Assembly: GCF_000376845.1 (NCBI RefSeq)
Contig: NZ_AQXY01000020.1
Span: 1-64,000, forward strand
DNA from: Thioalkalivibrio sp. ALE14
Lineage (GTDB): Bacteria > Pseudomonadota > Gammaproteobacteria > Ectothiorhodospirales > Ectothiorhodospiraceae
Direction of reading: 5' to 3'
Length of the DNA stretch: 64,000 nucleotides
The first letter of the stretch is position 1; each line of letters starts with the position of its first letter. The notes under the pieces are model-generated. The model did not search any database. It was not told where the DNA came from and saw only the letters and a list, made by a program, of their open reading frames with translations. This document shows positions 40,228 to 48,811 of this stretch, in pieces. A program made the position numbers and the translations under genes.

Positions 40228-40285
40228 CCTTAAAGGGCCCTTTAGGGCATAACTACATGGCAGGCCTTCGGCTATAACTACTCTC
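40228..40285 (-). promoter_or_regulatory. Palindrome and direct repeats upstream of the gene at 40193
   Basis: TAAAGGGCCCTTTA (40231-40244) is a perfect 14-bp palindrome. On the minus strand GTAGTTATAGCC and GTAGTTATGCCC lie 25 bases apart just before it. Likely a regulator site or terminator plus operator between PFL_4669 and the next segment of the operon. Confidence 0.4.
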
Positions 40286-40319
40286 CGTGCATCTGAGCCT
40301 GGCGATCCATCAAGGTCCA

Positions 40320-41147
40320 TCACGTTCCGGTTTCCTGAGCCACGGGCGAGTCGTAGGACTCGGCGCGCTCGCCTGCAGGGGCATCAGTTTCATCGTCCTC
40401 GTCGTCATAAAGCCCCGGGGGCGGCTCGCTGCGCGCCTTCGGGTCCCGAATGTCGGGTGCCACCGGCGCCCGCAGTTTCCCCTCCAGGACTTCCTTCGGC
40501 GGCATGCCGAGGTTCTCGATCGCCTGTCGGGCTTTCGCTGTGCCAGCGGCCACGTCGTCCCGGGTCACGCCCTGATACTGGAATCCCTGCGGAGCGTTGA
40601 ACGCACTGCGGACCAGTCGGCCACCCTGATACAGCATCCTCTCGCTCTCGTCCCGGCCCATGAGCCCGACGTGGCGTGCGGTCAGGATGGCGCGTGCGGT
40701 TCGATCGAAGTCGGCGACCAGGTAGGCCCCCATGAAACCGTAGGGGTTCGAGAACTCCAATGGGACGGTGCACGGGCTTTGGCTCTGAGCCACGTCGATC
40801 TCGATTCCGGGCATCGAGGCCAGGAGTCGCTCGGTCTGTTCCCGGAGGGCATTGATGCCCTCGCGGTTCTCCGTGAGGGATTCATAGGTCTGGAGCAGTT
40901 TCCAATCCGCCCACGGATCATCCAGGGCGGCGGCTCGCCAGATCCGCCGCATCGTGGTCGCGAAGCGCACGAGTCCGATGATGGGCGCCTTCTTGTCGGT
41001 GGCTCCGCGTCCGTGCACCAGCCGCTGCGCCTGGCGCGTCTGGATCTCCATCGCGGCGGACCCGCGCAGGCCTCCGGGTGATGAACTGGCGGTACGCCAG
41101 TCCACGATGGGGTCGGCCTCGTTGGGCATGGGTTTCGTGTCGGCCAT
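40320..41147 (-). CDS. Integrating conjugative element protein, PFL_4669 family
   Basis: Encodes 275 residues. The family signature is clear: PIIGLVRFATTMRRIWRAAA, LDDPWADWKLLQ, VPLEFSNPYGFMGAYLVADFDRTARAILTARHVGL, GVTRDDVAAGTAKARQAIENLG and LEGKLRAPVAP. TIGR03761; related to AcaB-like proteins. It lies between the small genes and the replication segment, and its exact activity is not established. A distant second member lies at 7259. Confidence 0.9.
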   Translation of the reverse strand: MADTKPMPNEADPIVDWRTASSSPGGLRGSAAMEIQTRQAQRLVHGRGATDKKAPIIGLVRFATTMRRIWRAAALDDPWADWKLLQTYESLTENREGINALREQTERLLASMPGIEIDVAQSQSPCTVPLEFSNPYGFMGAYLVADFDRTARAILTARHVGLMGRDESERMLYQGGRLVRSAFNAPQGFQYQGVTRDDVAAGTAKARQAIENLGMPPKEVLEGKLRAPVAPDIRDPKARSEPPPGLYDDEDDETDAPAGERAESYDSPVAQETGT

Positions 41148-41198
41148 GGTCGCCTCCTAATGTCGTGAGTGCCGGGAGATCCCGGTCAGCGTGTTCTA

Positions 41199-41492
41199 TC
41201 ACTGCCCCCCAGCTTCCCGGCAGGCCAAATCCCAAATGGCCTGCCAGGGAGCTTCCGGGCGGTGATCATAAAGATCGGAACCTTCGATAAAGAGCCTGAT
41301 GGCCGTGAGCGCGGACGCCTGGAGATCCGGATCGAGTCCGCGCAGGTCGGACAGGTCGAGCGGCCATTCCGGCGCGTTGTAGCAGGCCAGCAGCACGCGA
41401 CGGACGGAGCGCGACTGCCCGCTGCGGTTCAGCGCCACGTCCAGCAGTCGATCCAGGGCCTGATCTGCGTCTACTGTGGCAATCCTCGGCAC
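41199..41492 (-). CDS. Small hypothetical ICE protein
   Basis: Encodes 97 residues from GTG 41492 (AGGAG upstream). Helical: DQALDRLLDVALNRSGQSRSVRRVLLACYNAPEWPLDLSDLRGLD and ASALTAIRLFIEGSDLYDH. It has the look of the small proteins (DUF-type) that precede PFL_4669 in related elements. The 46-bp hairpin repeat precedes it directly. Confidence 0.55.
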   Translation of the reverse strand: MPRIATVDADQALDRLLDVALNRSGQSRSVRRVLLACYNAPEWPLDLSDLRGLDPDLQASALTAIRLFIEGSDLYDHRPEAPWQAIWDLACREAGGQ

Positions 41493-41510
41493 AGCCGTTC
41501 TCCTGTTGGT

Positions 41511-41556
41511 CTGGCTCAGGGTGTGAGCCCCTCACACCCCCTCTGGTCTGGCTCAG
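41511..41556 (-). repeat. 46-bp repeat with variable hairpin, copy 2
   Basis: Same direct-repeat flanks as copy 1 (39351-39396), with the hairpin GTGTGAG-CCC-CTCACAC. It overlaps the stop of the PH-domain gene and lies before the GTG start of the gene at 41492. Confidence 0.85.
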
Positions 41557-42371
41557 CGATCCCAAACCGCGTCCACGCGGCGTTGGATCTCCTCCTTCAC
41601 CTCCAGGGGTCGTCGGATCCCGTGCAGCCGGATCTCGCCAGTTTCGCCACCGCCCGCCGAGGACACCCGGACCTCGCCGATTCCGATCAGACGATCAATG
41701 ACTCCCTGTTCCAGGGTCGGGATCCGGGCATTGGCATAGCGCAACGTGCGCCGGTGGCGCGCGATGATCCCGGTCTGCACCGTCACGCGGTCGGGGTCGA
41801 GGGTGAATCGGTAGTAGTAGATCGCGAACACGATGCGGATCGCGGTGAGCACCATCCAGATACCGAGGACCATCGACAGTGCTGCCTGCACGATGGGCAG
41901 CTCGCCGATGCCCGGGATGGTCATGCGCCACTCGGCAATGCTCGCGCCTACTGGATCGGGCAACTGCCCCAGCCAGGCCACGATCTCCGGCGTCCAGGCC
42001 AGTACGGCGAAGAGCAGCACAAACTTGAGCACCGTGGGCCATACGCTGCGCAACGCCGGCCGCAAGGTATAGGTCGGCACCTCGGCGTCCGCGTTGGCGG
42101 ACTGGTCTCGGGGTGGCTCCCCGTCTGACTCCGGGCGGTGTTCCCGTGCGGCCTGTCGCAGTGACTCGCTTGGTTCCTCGTCGTCTGCTGGCCGAGGCGG
42201 GGGCTCGGGTGGTGAATCGGGATCGACCTGTTCCACGCCATACCCCGCGTGATGGTCGCCCCAATACACTTCGACCAACTCGTACCGCTGTTCGGTCTCG
42301 CGATTCAGCGCATCCCGGACCACGCGAGCCCGGCCGTGGCTGAACGGCATGTCATGTTCATCGAGGATCAT
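41553..42371 (-). CDS. PH-domain (YdbT/YdbS-type) membrane protein
   Basis: Encodes 272 residues. Two membrane helices (VLKFVLLFAVLAWTPEIVAWLG and VQAALSMVLGIWMVLTAI) followed by a bacterial PH domain: RVTVQTGIIARHRRTLRYANARIPTLEQGVIDRLIGIGEVRVSSAGGGETGE in essence. A charged, disordered N-terminal part has acidic and Pro-rich runs. Such proteins usually act in the cell envelope, so one inside a replication/partition operon is unexpected. It overlaps the STY4528 stop. Confidence 0.65.
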   Translation of the reverse strand: MILDEHDMPFSHGRARVVRDALNRETEQRYELVEVYWGDHHAGYGVEQVDPDSPPEPPPRPADDEEPSESLRQAAREHRPESDGEPPRDQSANADAEVPTYTLRPALRSVWPTVLKFVLLFAVLAWTPEIVAWLGQLPDPVGASIAEWRMTIPGIGELPIVQAALSMVLGIWMVLTAIRIVFAIYYYRFTLDPDRVTVQTGIIARHRRTLRYANARIPTLEQGVIDRLIGIGEVRVSSAGGGETGEIRLHGIRRPLEVKEEIQRRVDAVWDR

Positions 42372-43660
42372 GCCCCTGGCTCCTTGGATCGGTGGGTGCT
42401 GCGGCTACGGGCCTTCTCCAGCCGCTGCACCAGTTCGTTGTTCGCGTCGGGCTCGACCGTGACGACCTGGGCCTCGGCTTGCTGGACGCTTGCCTGATCG
42501 ATTCGCCGTTCGCGCTCCGCCTGCTCGGCCTTGCGTCGCCGTCGTTCGGCCGCATCCACGGCGTAGCTCGGCAGGAACTCGCCGCTGCGCGCCCGCTTGG
42601 CGACGGCACTCAGGTAGCGCAAGGGGTTGCGGATCGGATCCGTCTGAGCGCGATCCCGGATGGCACCGGCGACCTCGTCCAGGACCTGCTGGGCCTGGTC
42701 GGCGGGTAATCCCTGCAGACATCGGTCTGCGAGCTTGCGGTGATCGGCGCCGAAGCTCTCGGGATAGTGCAGCTCAGCGGCGGTCTCCTCGCTGTCGCGC
42801 GCGCCCGGTGGTTCCAATACCTCAGAGGTAGGTTTTGTAGTAGTAGGTTTATATAAACTACTACTACCCCCGCGCGCGCGAGCCGAGTTAAGATTCTTAA
42901 CTCGGTACGAAGTGGCTGTTTTTGAGGGATTTTCGTCGGGCTGGTCCACCGAGTTAAGATTCTTTACTTGGCTCTCACCCGAGTTAGCCTCCTTAACTTG
43001 GCCACTTCCGGCGAGACCCCCGGGACTCGCGGCGGCCCGCACTGCCGGGTCGGGGTTATGGGTGGCGAGGCGGCGCTCAAAGCGACCGCCGGTGTCCACG
43101 GGATCCGTAAGGTCACGGTCGGCATCGAGGCGCTGATGGATCGTGGACAGCACCTGCCGGGCGGCCTCGCGCACCCGTCGATGGCCGTGATCGGTCAGGC
43201 TCTCCAGATAGGTGATGTACTCCGGATCGAGGTACATCGCCTCGGTGACCGATACCGCCTCGTCGTGGATCGCGTAGACGCTCCCCCGGTATCGGCCCTG
43301 ACCGTCACGGACGCGATCGCACAGCGAGATCCAACGCGTGATGCGCAGCATGGCGATCGCGGCGGCGATGGTGGGCCGGGACCCAAGCCCCGCACGCGTG
43401 AACTCGTCATACGACGGGAATCCGGCGGGGGCCTTGGGGTCGGAGTTCGCCTGGATCACCATCCAGGCGAGCTTGTCCGTCGGCCCCAGCTCGTCCGCGT
43501 ATAGCAGTGCCCGGGGGTGGGAGTCATGCCAGTTCCCGAAATACAGGACTGCGCCTTCCTCCTCCCCGCCGGGGTCCGGCGGTCGATCCCGTAGCTGGCG
43601 CGCGGCGTCCTCCAGGTACGCCTTGAGCCCTCGGATGCGGGGTGTGATCTCCTCAGTCAT
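42368..43660 (-). CDS. STY4528-type ICE replication/partition-associated protein
   Basis: Encodes 430 residues. The N-terminal half is the family core: LYFGNWHDSHPRALLYADELGPTDKLAWMVIQ, FPSYDEFTRAGLGSRPTIAAAIAMLRITRWISLC, YRGSVYAIHDEAVSVTEAMYLDPEYITYLESL. It resembles a winged-helix replication initiator. The middle contains three copies of a V-K-x-x-N-S peptide (QVKEANS, QVKNLNS, RVKNLNS), encoded by palindromic DNA at 42883, 42949 and 42979. The C-terminus is a helical, basic part. It lies between DUF2857 and the PH-domain gene. Confidence 0.75.
   Translation of the reverse strand: MTEEITPRIRGLKAYLEDAARQLRDRPPDPGGEEEGAVLYFGNWHDSHPRALLYADELGPTDKLAWMVIQANSDPKAPAGFPSYDEFTRAGLGSRPTIAAAIAMLRITRWISLCDRVRDGQGRYRGSVYAIHDEAVSVTEAMYLDPEYITYLESLTDHGHRRVREAARQVLSTIHQRLDADRDLTDPVDTGGRFERRLATHNPDPAVRAAASPGGLAGSGQVKEANSGESQVKNLNSVDQPDENPSKTATSYRVKNLNSARARGGSSSLYKPTTTKPTSEVLEPPGARDSEETAAELHYPESFGADHRKLADRCLQGLPADQAQQVLDEVAGAIRDRAQTDPIRNPLRYLSAVAKRARSGEFLPSYAVDAAERRRRKAEQAERERRIDQASVQQAEAQVVTVEPDANNELVQRLEKARSRSTHRSKEPGA
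42883..43001. repeat. Three 23-bp palindromic repeats inside the STY4528-type gene
   Basis: Copies at 42883-42905, 42949-42971 and 42979-43001. The first is a perfect 11-1-11 palindrome with half-site CCGAGTTAAGA; the others keep the ends (CCGAGTTA and TTAACTTGG-like) with some changes. Centre spacing is 66 and 30 bp. Candidate binding sites for a replication initiator or for ParB. Confidence 0.7.
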
Positions 43661-44295
43661 GACGAGCCCCCGGCGGAATAGAGGTGGGTCCCGAACTGGT
43701 GATGCACCAGGTCGACCACGGGCCGCGCCGTCTTGGCGGGATACGTTGGGGCCCGATCAGCGAGCGTGTGCTGACACTCCGCGACGAGCCGGTAGACCGC
43801 AGAGGCCGAGGCGCCCGTGCTGCGCGCGACGTGGAGATAGCGATCCGGATCGGGTAGGTCCTTCGGGGCGGCCCGCCATGCGTCCCACATCGCCTGAGCC
43901 TGTTCGGGCGTGGGTGATCGCGGCCGACCGGGCTGCGAGGGCAGCCCGAGCACTCGCCGACGTCGGGCCACATCCGTCGTGGTCATCCCGAATAGCGCCT
44001 CCATCATCCGGGCGTCCGCCTGGTGCCGCAGCAGCTCGTCCTGGACCTGGCGGGACTGGACCTCGCCCCGCGCTCGTTCGATCAGCTGATCGAACCGATC
44101 GGCGTCGATCTGCAGATCAATGAACAGATGCCCGAGCCGCGAAATCTCGACCAGCTCGTCGAACGTCATGTCGGCGAGGGTCGAGGCTTGGTCCGGTGTG
44201 AGGCCCAATACGCTGAGGGCGTTCACGTCGGCTTCCTGCAGCCGGGACATGGCGTAGCGCAGGACATGGAGGGTGAGATCCGTTGTGCTGCTCAT
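43657..44295 (-). CDS. DUF2857 family ICE protein
   Basis: Encodes 212 residues. DUF2857 pattern: LTLHVLRYAMSRLQEADVNAL, LGLTPDQASTLADMTFDELVEISRLGHLFIDLQIDADRFDQLIERA, MMEALFGMTTTDVARRRRVLGLPSQPGRPRSPTPEQ, and WDAWRAAP. It ends with a helix-turn-helix-like segment (TGASASAVYRLVAECQ). In related ICEs it stands between parB and the STY4528 gene; a regulatory or replication role is likely. Confidence 0.8.
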   Translation of the reverse strand: MSSTTDLTLHVLRYAMSRLQEADVNALSVLGLTPDQASTLADMTFDELVEISRLGHLFIDLQIDADRFDQLIERARGEVQSRQVQDELLRHQADARMMEALFGMTTTDVARRRRVLGLPSQPGRPRSPTPEQAQAMWDAWRAAPKDLPDPDRYLHVARSTGASASAVYRLVAECQHTLADRAPTYPAKTARPVVDLVHHQFGTHLYSAGGSS

Positions 44296-44298
44296 GGC

Positions 44299-45882
44299 TC
44301 AGCCCTCCCACGGATCGAGGTCGTCCGCGTCCGCCTGGTGCTGCAGGTCCCGGCAGGCCTGGACGAGGGCGACGAAGTCGGCGAAATCGCGCTCGCGAAG
44401 GCACGAACTGACCATCCAGCCCAGTGCGCGCCAGGGTGGCTCGGGGATGTGCCGCGCGATGACCTCCTCCTCGTCGCCTCGGTGAATGGCTGAGGCCAGG
44501 CGATGGGTGGGGGCTGTCTGCAGGACGCGGTCCGGGTGCAGGCCGATCTGCGACCAGCTGACCAGCAGCCACCAGGTCCAGAGGCGGTAGTCGTTCTCCA
44601 CCCCGTTCATCCTGGCCGCCGCCTCCTCGACCGTCTCGCTCGGCAGGTCGATGAAGTAGCCATAGCCGATGTCTACGGGCTGGATCTGATCGGCGTAGTG
44701 GTAGCGGGTGGCGATCTGCCGGGCCAACGTGTAGATCCGATCCCGAAGCTCCGCCACGGTTGGCGCGGGTCCGGGTCCGGGTCCGGGCGCGGGCTCAGTC
44801 GGTGCCGCCGTGGCCGGTGGGCTGGAAGGAGGCGGGTCACCCGCACCGGCCCCATCTCCGATCACTGGATCGGTTGCAGCCCCGGAACGTCCGGGGGACG
44901 CTCCGGGCGCCCCGCCGGGTGCGGCATCCTGGACGGGCGGTGTCGGTTGGCCCATTGCGCCGGGATCGGCGTCCGAGGGCATGTCGGCTGGGTCCGTCGT
45001 CCCCTCGGGGTCCTGCGTCGGCGGCGTATCGAGTTCCATCCGCACGGTGCGCAGATCGAGGGACAGTTCTTCGGCCAGACGCCGCTCCAGTTCCTGGCGC
45101 GCTGCACCGGGGTCCCAATCGGGCGCATCGGTGACGGCGAGCGCTTCCTCGAACACCATGTCCACTGCATCCTGGGCATGGCCGTGGGACTCGCCTACGG
45201 CATGAGCTGACTTGTGGAGCTTGCGGAGCTTCTCGACTCCGTCGCTGCCGAGGCCTCCGTAGAGGGCCTGCGGGATGCAAGGCAGGAGGGTCTTCGCAGC
45301 GTAGTCGAACCAAATGAGTAGCCGCCGCGAGGCGGTATAGCCGATCTCCTGTAGCCGCCGCTGGAGTTCGCTGCGGCTCAGACTCTCGCCGGCCTCCGCC
45401 TCGAACATCTCGCGCAGCCGATCGACCGCGAGGGCGCGATCGATCAGCGTCATCGTGCCGCGCATTTCGTTCTCGATCAGGTGTGCACCCAACACATCCT
45501 GGTCCGAGGTCCAGGGATGGAACAGCACATGGACCTTGCGGTACGCCTCGTCGCCGGTCTCTTCGTACAGCTCCTGCAGGATCTGCAGCCGCGTGTTCCC
45601 GCCGGCGCGCACCATATAGAGATCGTCGTCCGGACGACGCGTGACCTCGATGGCGTTGTTCAGACGCTTCTGCGCCCGGATGGAGGCCTTGATCTCGTCG
45701 TATTGCGGGTTGCGCTGCCGCCGGGGGTTTCCGTCATACGGCCGGATCCGGTCGATCTCAAGCACCATCTGCGTGACGGTCAGGGGGTCGCCTGGCGGCA
45801 GCTCCTGCGCCGCCGCATCGCCAAAATGGCCGACGGTCAGGCGGCTGCGCAGCTCCTCGGAACTCAGCTGTTTCTTAGCCAT
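44299..45882 (-). CDS. parB: ParB-family partition protein, ICE PFGI-1 class
   Basis: Encodes 527 residues from ATG 45882, overlapping the ParA stop. The ParB nuclease-like domain begins IDRIRPYDGNPRRQRNPQYDEIKASIRAQKRLNNAIEV and continues VRAGGNTRLQILQELYEETGD. A helix-turn-helix (SRSELQRRLQEIGYTASRRLLIWF) follows. The middle (about residues 285-380) is a Pro/Gly/Ala-rich, disordered linker. The C-terminal part carries WRALGWMVSSCLRERDFADFVALV. TIGR03764 is the matching family. It should bind a centromere site on the ICE. Confidence 0.9.
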   Translation of the reverse strand: MAKKQLSSEELRSRLTVGHFGDAAAQELPPGDPLTVTQMVLEIDRIRPYDGNPRRQRNPQYDEIKASIRAQKRLNNAIEVTRRPDDDLYMVRAGGNTRLQILQELYEETGDEAYRKVHVLFHPWTSDQDVLGAHLIENEMRGTMTLIDRALAVDRLREMFEAEAGESLSRSELQRRLQEIGYTASRRLLIWFDYAAKTLLPCIPQALYGGLGSDGVEKLRKLHKSAHAVGESHGHAQDAVDMVFEEALAVTDAPDWDPGAARQELERRLAEELSLDLRTVRMELDTPPTQDPEGTTDPADMPSDADPGAMGQPTPPVQDAAPGGAPGASPGRSGAATDPVIGDGAGAGDPPPSSPPATAAPTEPAPGPGPGPAPTVAELRDRIYTLARQIATRYHYADQIQPVDIGYGYFIDLPSETVEEAAARMNGVENDYRLWTWWLLVSWSQIGLHPDRVLQTAPTHRLASAIHRGDEEEVIARHIPEPPWRALGWMVSSCLRERDFADFVALVQACRDLQHQADADDLDPWEG

Positions 45883-46720
45883 GTTGCGCACCCCCCCGGA
45901 TCAGGTGAGGCAGCAGCTCCTCGGTGAGGCGGCGCATGGTCTCGGCACCGGACAGGGTAGGGCCTTGCCGGTGGGGCTCCCATCGATGGACGGGCACCTG
46001 CTGGGTGGCCGCCTCTCGGTAGGCCACGGCGGAGGGGATGAACGTATCGAGGATGGTGATCTGGCCTCGGCTTTCGCCGCAGGCCTCGCGCCGGAGTTCG
46101 TCCGCGATCGCGCGGCCGTCTCCGGTTCGGTCTACCCGATAGAGGAGGCCGCGAAGTGGACCGACCGGTGCGCCCATGGCCGCCATCGGTCGCAGCCGAT
46201 CAAGCATCGACACGGTCCCGCGCGCGAACTCGCGGGCGGAGAGGATTTCAGGGGGAATAGGGGAGAGCAGGAAGTCTGCCGCCAGGACGGCGGCATCCTG
46301 CAGGGGGCCGACAGCCCCCTGGGTATCCAGCAGGACGACGTCATAGAGGTCGTCGTAATCCGCGAGGATGTGTTTGAGTCGCACGCGGCCGTCCGGCGTG
46401 TGCAGGATCCATTGCTGCAGCCGACCCTGGGGGTCGTTGGACAGCACAATGTCGAGTGCCCCGTCGTGCTCGCCGTCGAGCGGGATGTCGATCGGAGTGA
46501 CCGTGCCGTCGGTGTCGCCAGCGGTAATGAGTTCGGTGAGTCCCCCGGCGGCGATCAGGGCCGGGTCCACCGGGAAGTAGCTGGACAGGGTGGGCTGGAT
46601 GTCGGCGTCGATCAGCAGGACCTTGTAGCCGAGGTCCGCGAGGTAGGCGCCGAGGTTGGCCGTGACGGTGGTCTTGCCGACACCGCCCTTGGTTGATGTG
46701 GTCGTGATTCGGACTGTCAT
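45875..46720 (-). CDS. parA: ParA-family ATPase
   Basis: Encodes 281 residues. Deviant Walker A TSTKGGVGKTTVTANLG with the signature Lys, then LGYKVLLIDADIQPTLSSYF and VVLLDTQGAVGPLQDAAVLAADFLLSPIPPEIL. It segregates or stabilises the excised ICE together with ParB. It is the last ICE gene before the attachment site, its usual place in PFGI-1/ICEclc-type elements. The start is ATG 46720. Confidence 0.95.
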   Translation of the reverse strand: MTVRITTTSTKGGVGKTTVTANLGAYLADLGYKVLLIDADIQPTLSSYFPVDPALIAAGGLTELITAGDTDGTVTPIDIPLDGEHDGALDIVLSNDPQGRLQQWILHTPDGRVRLKHILADYDDLYDVVLLDTQGAVGPLQDAAVLAADFLLSPIPPEILSAREFARGTVSMLDRLRPMAAMGAPVGPLRGLLYRVDRTGDGRAIADELRREACGESRGQITILDTFIPSAVAYREAATQQVPVHRWEPHRQGPTLSGAETMRRLTEELLPHLIRGGAQHG

Positions 46721-46806
46721 AATGGTGCCCCTTGGTACTGGTGTGTTTACCAGTCCTCACGGGTCACCTGACGTAACGCCCTCTACATTGTTTGGTCACC
46801 GGCACC

Positions 46807-46853
46807 GATTCGTAATCGATAGGTCGGAGGTTCGACTCCTCTCGCCGGCACCA
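46807..46853 (+). other. ICE attachment site attR: 3' half of a tRNA-Thr(CGU) gene
   Basis: The sequence from GATTCGTAATC (anticodon loop with CGT) through the T arm (TTCGACT loop) to the acceptor strand CGCCGGC and ACCA is that of the 3' part of tRNA-Thr. The 5' part (acceptor, D arm, full anticodon stem) is not present; ParA-side ICE DNA takes its place. This is the 3' direct repeat left at the far end when an ICE enters the 3' end of a tRNA gene. The intact tRNA and integrase should lie at the other end, outside the window. Confidence 0.85.
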
Positions 46854-46872
46854 TCTTTCTCTGCCTCTGTTC

Positions 46873-48180
46873 TCAGCTGCGGTTGCCGCCCGGTCGGCCG
46901 CCGCGCTGCGGGCGGCCGCCGCCCGAACGTCCTCCACTACCCGATCGCGGCCCGCCGCGGCGGTCGTCACGCGGTTTGCGCGGGCGCGGCTTCGGCTTCA
47001 CCGCATCCTGGAACAGCCCAGCCGGGTCCACGCTCGCGGTGGGGATGCGCTCGCCCAGGTAGCTCTCGATATCCGGCAGGTAGAAGGCCGAGTCCTCGCA
47101 GCCGAAGCTGATCGCGTCGCCCTCGGCGCCGGCACGGGCAGTACGCCCGATGCGGTGCACGTAGTCCTCGCCGGACTGCGGCAGGTCGAAGTTGAAGACA
47201 TGGGAGACCGCCGGGATGTGCAGTCCGCGCGCGGCCACGTCGGTGGCCACCAGAAACCGGTATTCCCCCGTCGAGAAATGCTCCAGCAGTGTCTGGCGCT
47301 TGTTCTGGGGCACGTCGCCCGACAGCAGTGCGGCCTTCTGGTCGTTCGCGTTCAGCCAGTCGCAGACCTTCTCGGCACCGTGCTTGGTGTTCACGAACAC
47401 GATCGCGCGCTCGGGCTCCAGGTCGCGTGCGAGTCCCAGCAACAGCGGGATCTTCTCGTCGTTGGCCGGGTAGTAGATCACCTGGCGCACGCGGTCGGCG
47501 GTCAGGGTCTCGGCCTCGACCTGGACCTTCTCCGGGTTGTTCATGTGCTCGAAGGCCAGTTCCATCACGCGGTAGGACAGCGTGGCGGAGAACAGCATGG
47601 ACAGGCGCTCGTGGGCTGGCGCGCAGCGGCGCATCAGGAAGCGCACGTCCTTGATGAAGCCGAGATCAAACATGCGGTCGGCCTCGTCCAGCACCACGAC
47701 CTCCGTGTGCTTCAGGCCGAAGACCTTCTGCTTGAAGTAGTCGATGATGCGTCCCGGCGTGCCGATCAGGATGTCGGCCCCGGCCTCCAGCTGTTCGCGT
47801 TGGGTGTCGTAGCCGGTGCCGCCGTAGGCGAGCGCGAGCTTGAGCCCGGTCTCGGCCCCCAGCGACTCGGCATCCTTGTGGATCTGGATCGCCAGCTCGC
47901 GGGTCGGGGCCAGGATCAGGGCGCGCACGTCGGTGGGCCGCCGGTCCGGCGACGGTTGCTGGCGCAGCAGGCGGTTGAAGGTCGCGATCAGGAAGGCCGC
48001 GGTCTTGCCGGTCCCGGTCTGCGCCTGGCCGGCGACGTCGCGCCCGGCGAGGGCGATCGGCAGGGTCTGCGCCTGAATCGGGGTGCAGGTTTCGAAGCCG
48101 GTCGCGCGGATGCCCGCCTGGACGGGTTCGGGCAGATCGAGCTGGTCGAAGCGGGTCGTGTCCTGCGCGGTCTCGGTCAT
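46873..48180 (-). CDS. rhlB: DEAD-box ATP-dependent RNA helicase RhlB
   Basis: Encodes 435 residues from ATG 48180. Motifs in order: [14 protein letters not shown] (Q motif), AQTGTGKT (I), PTRELA (Ia), TPGR, DEAD ([15 protein letters not shown]), [31 protein letters not shown]. The sequence follows RhlB more closely than RhlE ([41 protein letters not shown]). It unwinds RNA for degradation. The basic Arg/Gly-rich tail binds RNA. Diverges from trxA, the order seen in many gammaproteobacteria (rhlB-trxA-rho). Only 19 bases separate its stop from attR. Confidence 0.95.
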   Translation of the reverse strand: MTETAQDTTRFDQLDLPEPVQAGIRATGFETCTPIQAQTLPIALAGRDVAGQAQTGTGKTAAFLIATFNRLLRQQPSPDRRPTDVRALILAPTRELAIQIHKDAESLGAETGLKLALAYGGTGYDTQREQLEAGADILIGTPGRIIDYFKQKVFGLKHTEVVVLDEADRMFDLGFIKDVRFLMRRCAPAHERLSMLFSATLSYRVMELAFEHMNNPEKVQVEAETLTADRVRQVIYYPANDEKIPLLLGLARDLEPERAIVFVNTKHGAEKVCDWLNANDQKAALLSGDVPQNKRQTLLEHFSTGEYRFLVATDVAARGLHIPAVSHVFNFDLPQSGEDYVHRIGRTARAGAEGDAISFGCEDSAFYLPDIESYLGERIPTASVDPAGLFQDAVKPKPRPRKPRDDRRGGPRSGSGGRSGGGRPQRGGRPGGNRS

Positions 48181-48295
48181 GGGGTTCCTCGGGTCCTGCT
48201 TGTTACTTGAACTGTCCGGCGTTGATCGTCGATAGTAAGGGCCGTGCAGCCGGCGGTGCGGGCTGCTCCCCCAACCCAAGTCATGAGGGCTCGGA

Positions 48296-48622
48296 GTGAG
48301 CGACAAAATTGTGTACACATCGGACGCCGGTTTCGACGAGGACGTCCTGAAGGCCGATCAGCCCGTCCTGGTGGACTACTGGGCCGAATGGTGCGGCCCC
48401 TGCAAGATGATCGCGCCCATTCTGGACGAAATCGCCGAAGAATACGCCGGCAAGGTGAAGGTCGCCAAGCTGAACATCGACGAGAACCCGTCCACGCCGC
48501 CGAAGTACGGCATCCGCGGGATCCCGACGCTCATGCTGTTCAAGGGCGGCGATGTCGAGGCCACCAAGGTCGGTGCCCTGTCCAAGTCGCAGCTGACGGC
48601 GTTCCTGGACCAGCACCTGTAA
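48296..48622 (+). CDS. trxA: Thioredoxin
   Basis: Encodes 108 residues from GTG 48296. Classic Trx[25 protein letters not shown] with the WCGPC redox site, [25 protein letters not shown] with the cis-Pro, and [15 protein letters not shown]. It reduces disulphides in cytoplasmic proteins. Located between rhlB (divergent) and rho. Confidence 0.98.
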   Translation: MSDKIVYTSDAGFDEDVLKADQPVLVDYWAEWCGPCKMIAPILDEIAEEYAGKVKVAKLNIDENPSTPPKYGIRGIPTLMLFKGGDVEATKVGALSKSQLTAFLDQHL

Positions 48623-48811
48623 CACCCGGGCCTGGCGGGCGACCGCCAGGCCCCGCAGGCGCGTGGCTTCTCCGGGCTTGCCCCGGGCCGCCGCCTCGCT
48701 TACCATCGAACGAGTTCGAGTGGCCGCCAGGTCATTCCCTGCCTCCTTCCAGTCAATCCGTGCGACCACCCCCGGTCGCCGATCATCCACGTTGAACACA
48801 GCATCCCACGC

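Noticed and set aside
46741..46853. A complete tRNA-Thr gene at the ICE boundary
   Set aside because: The 5' acceptor strand and D arm are missing and the anticodon stem has a mismatch; only the 3' half matches.
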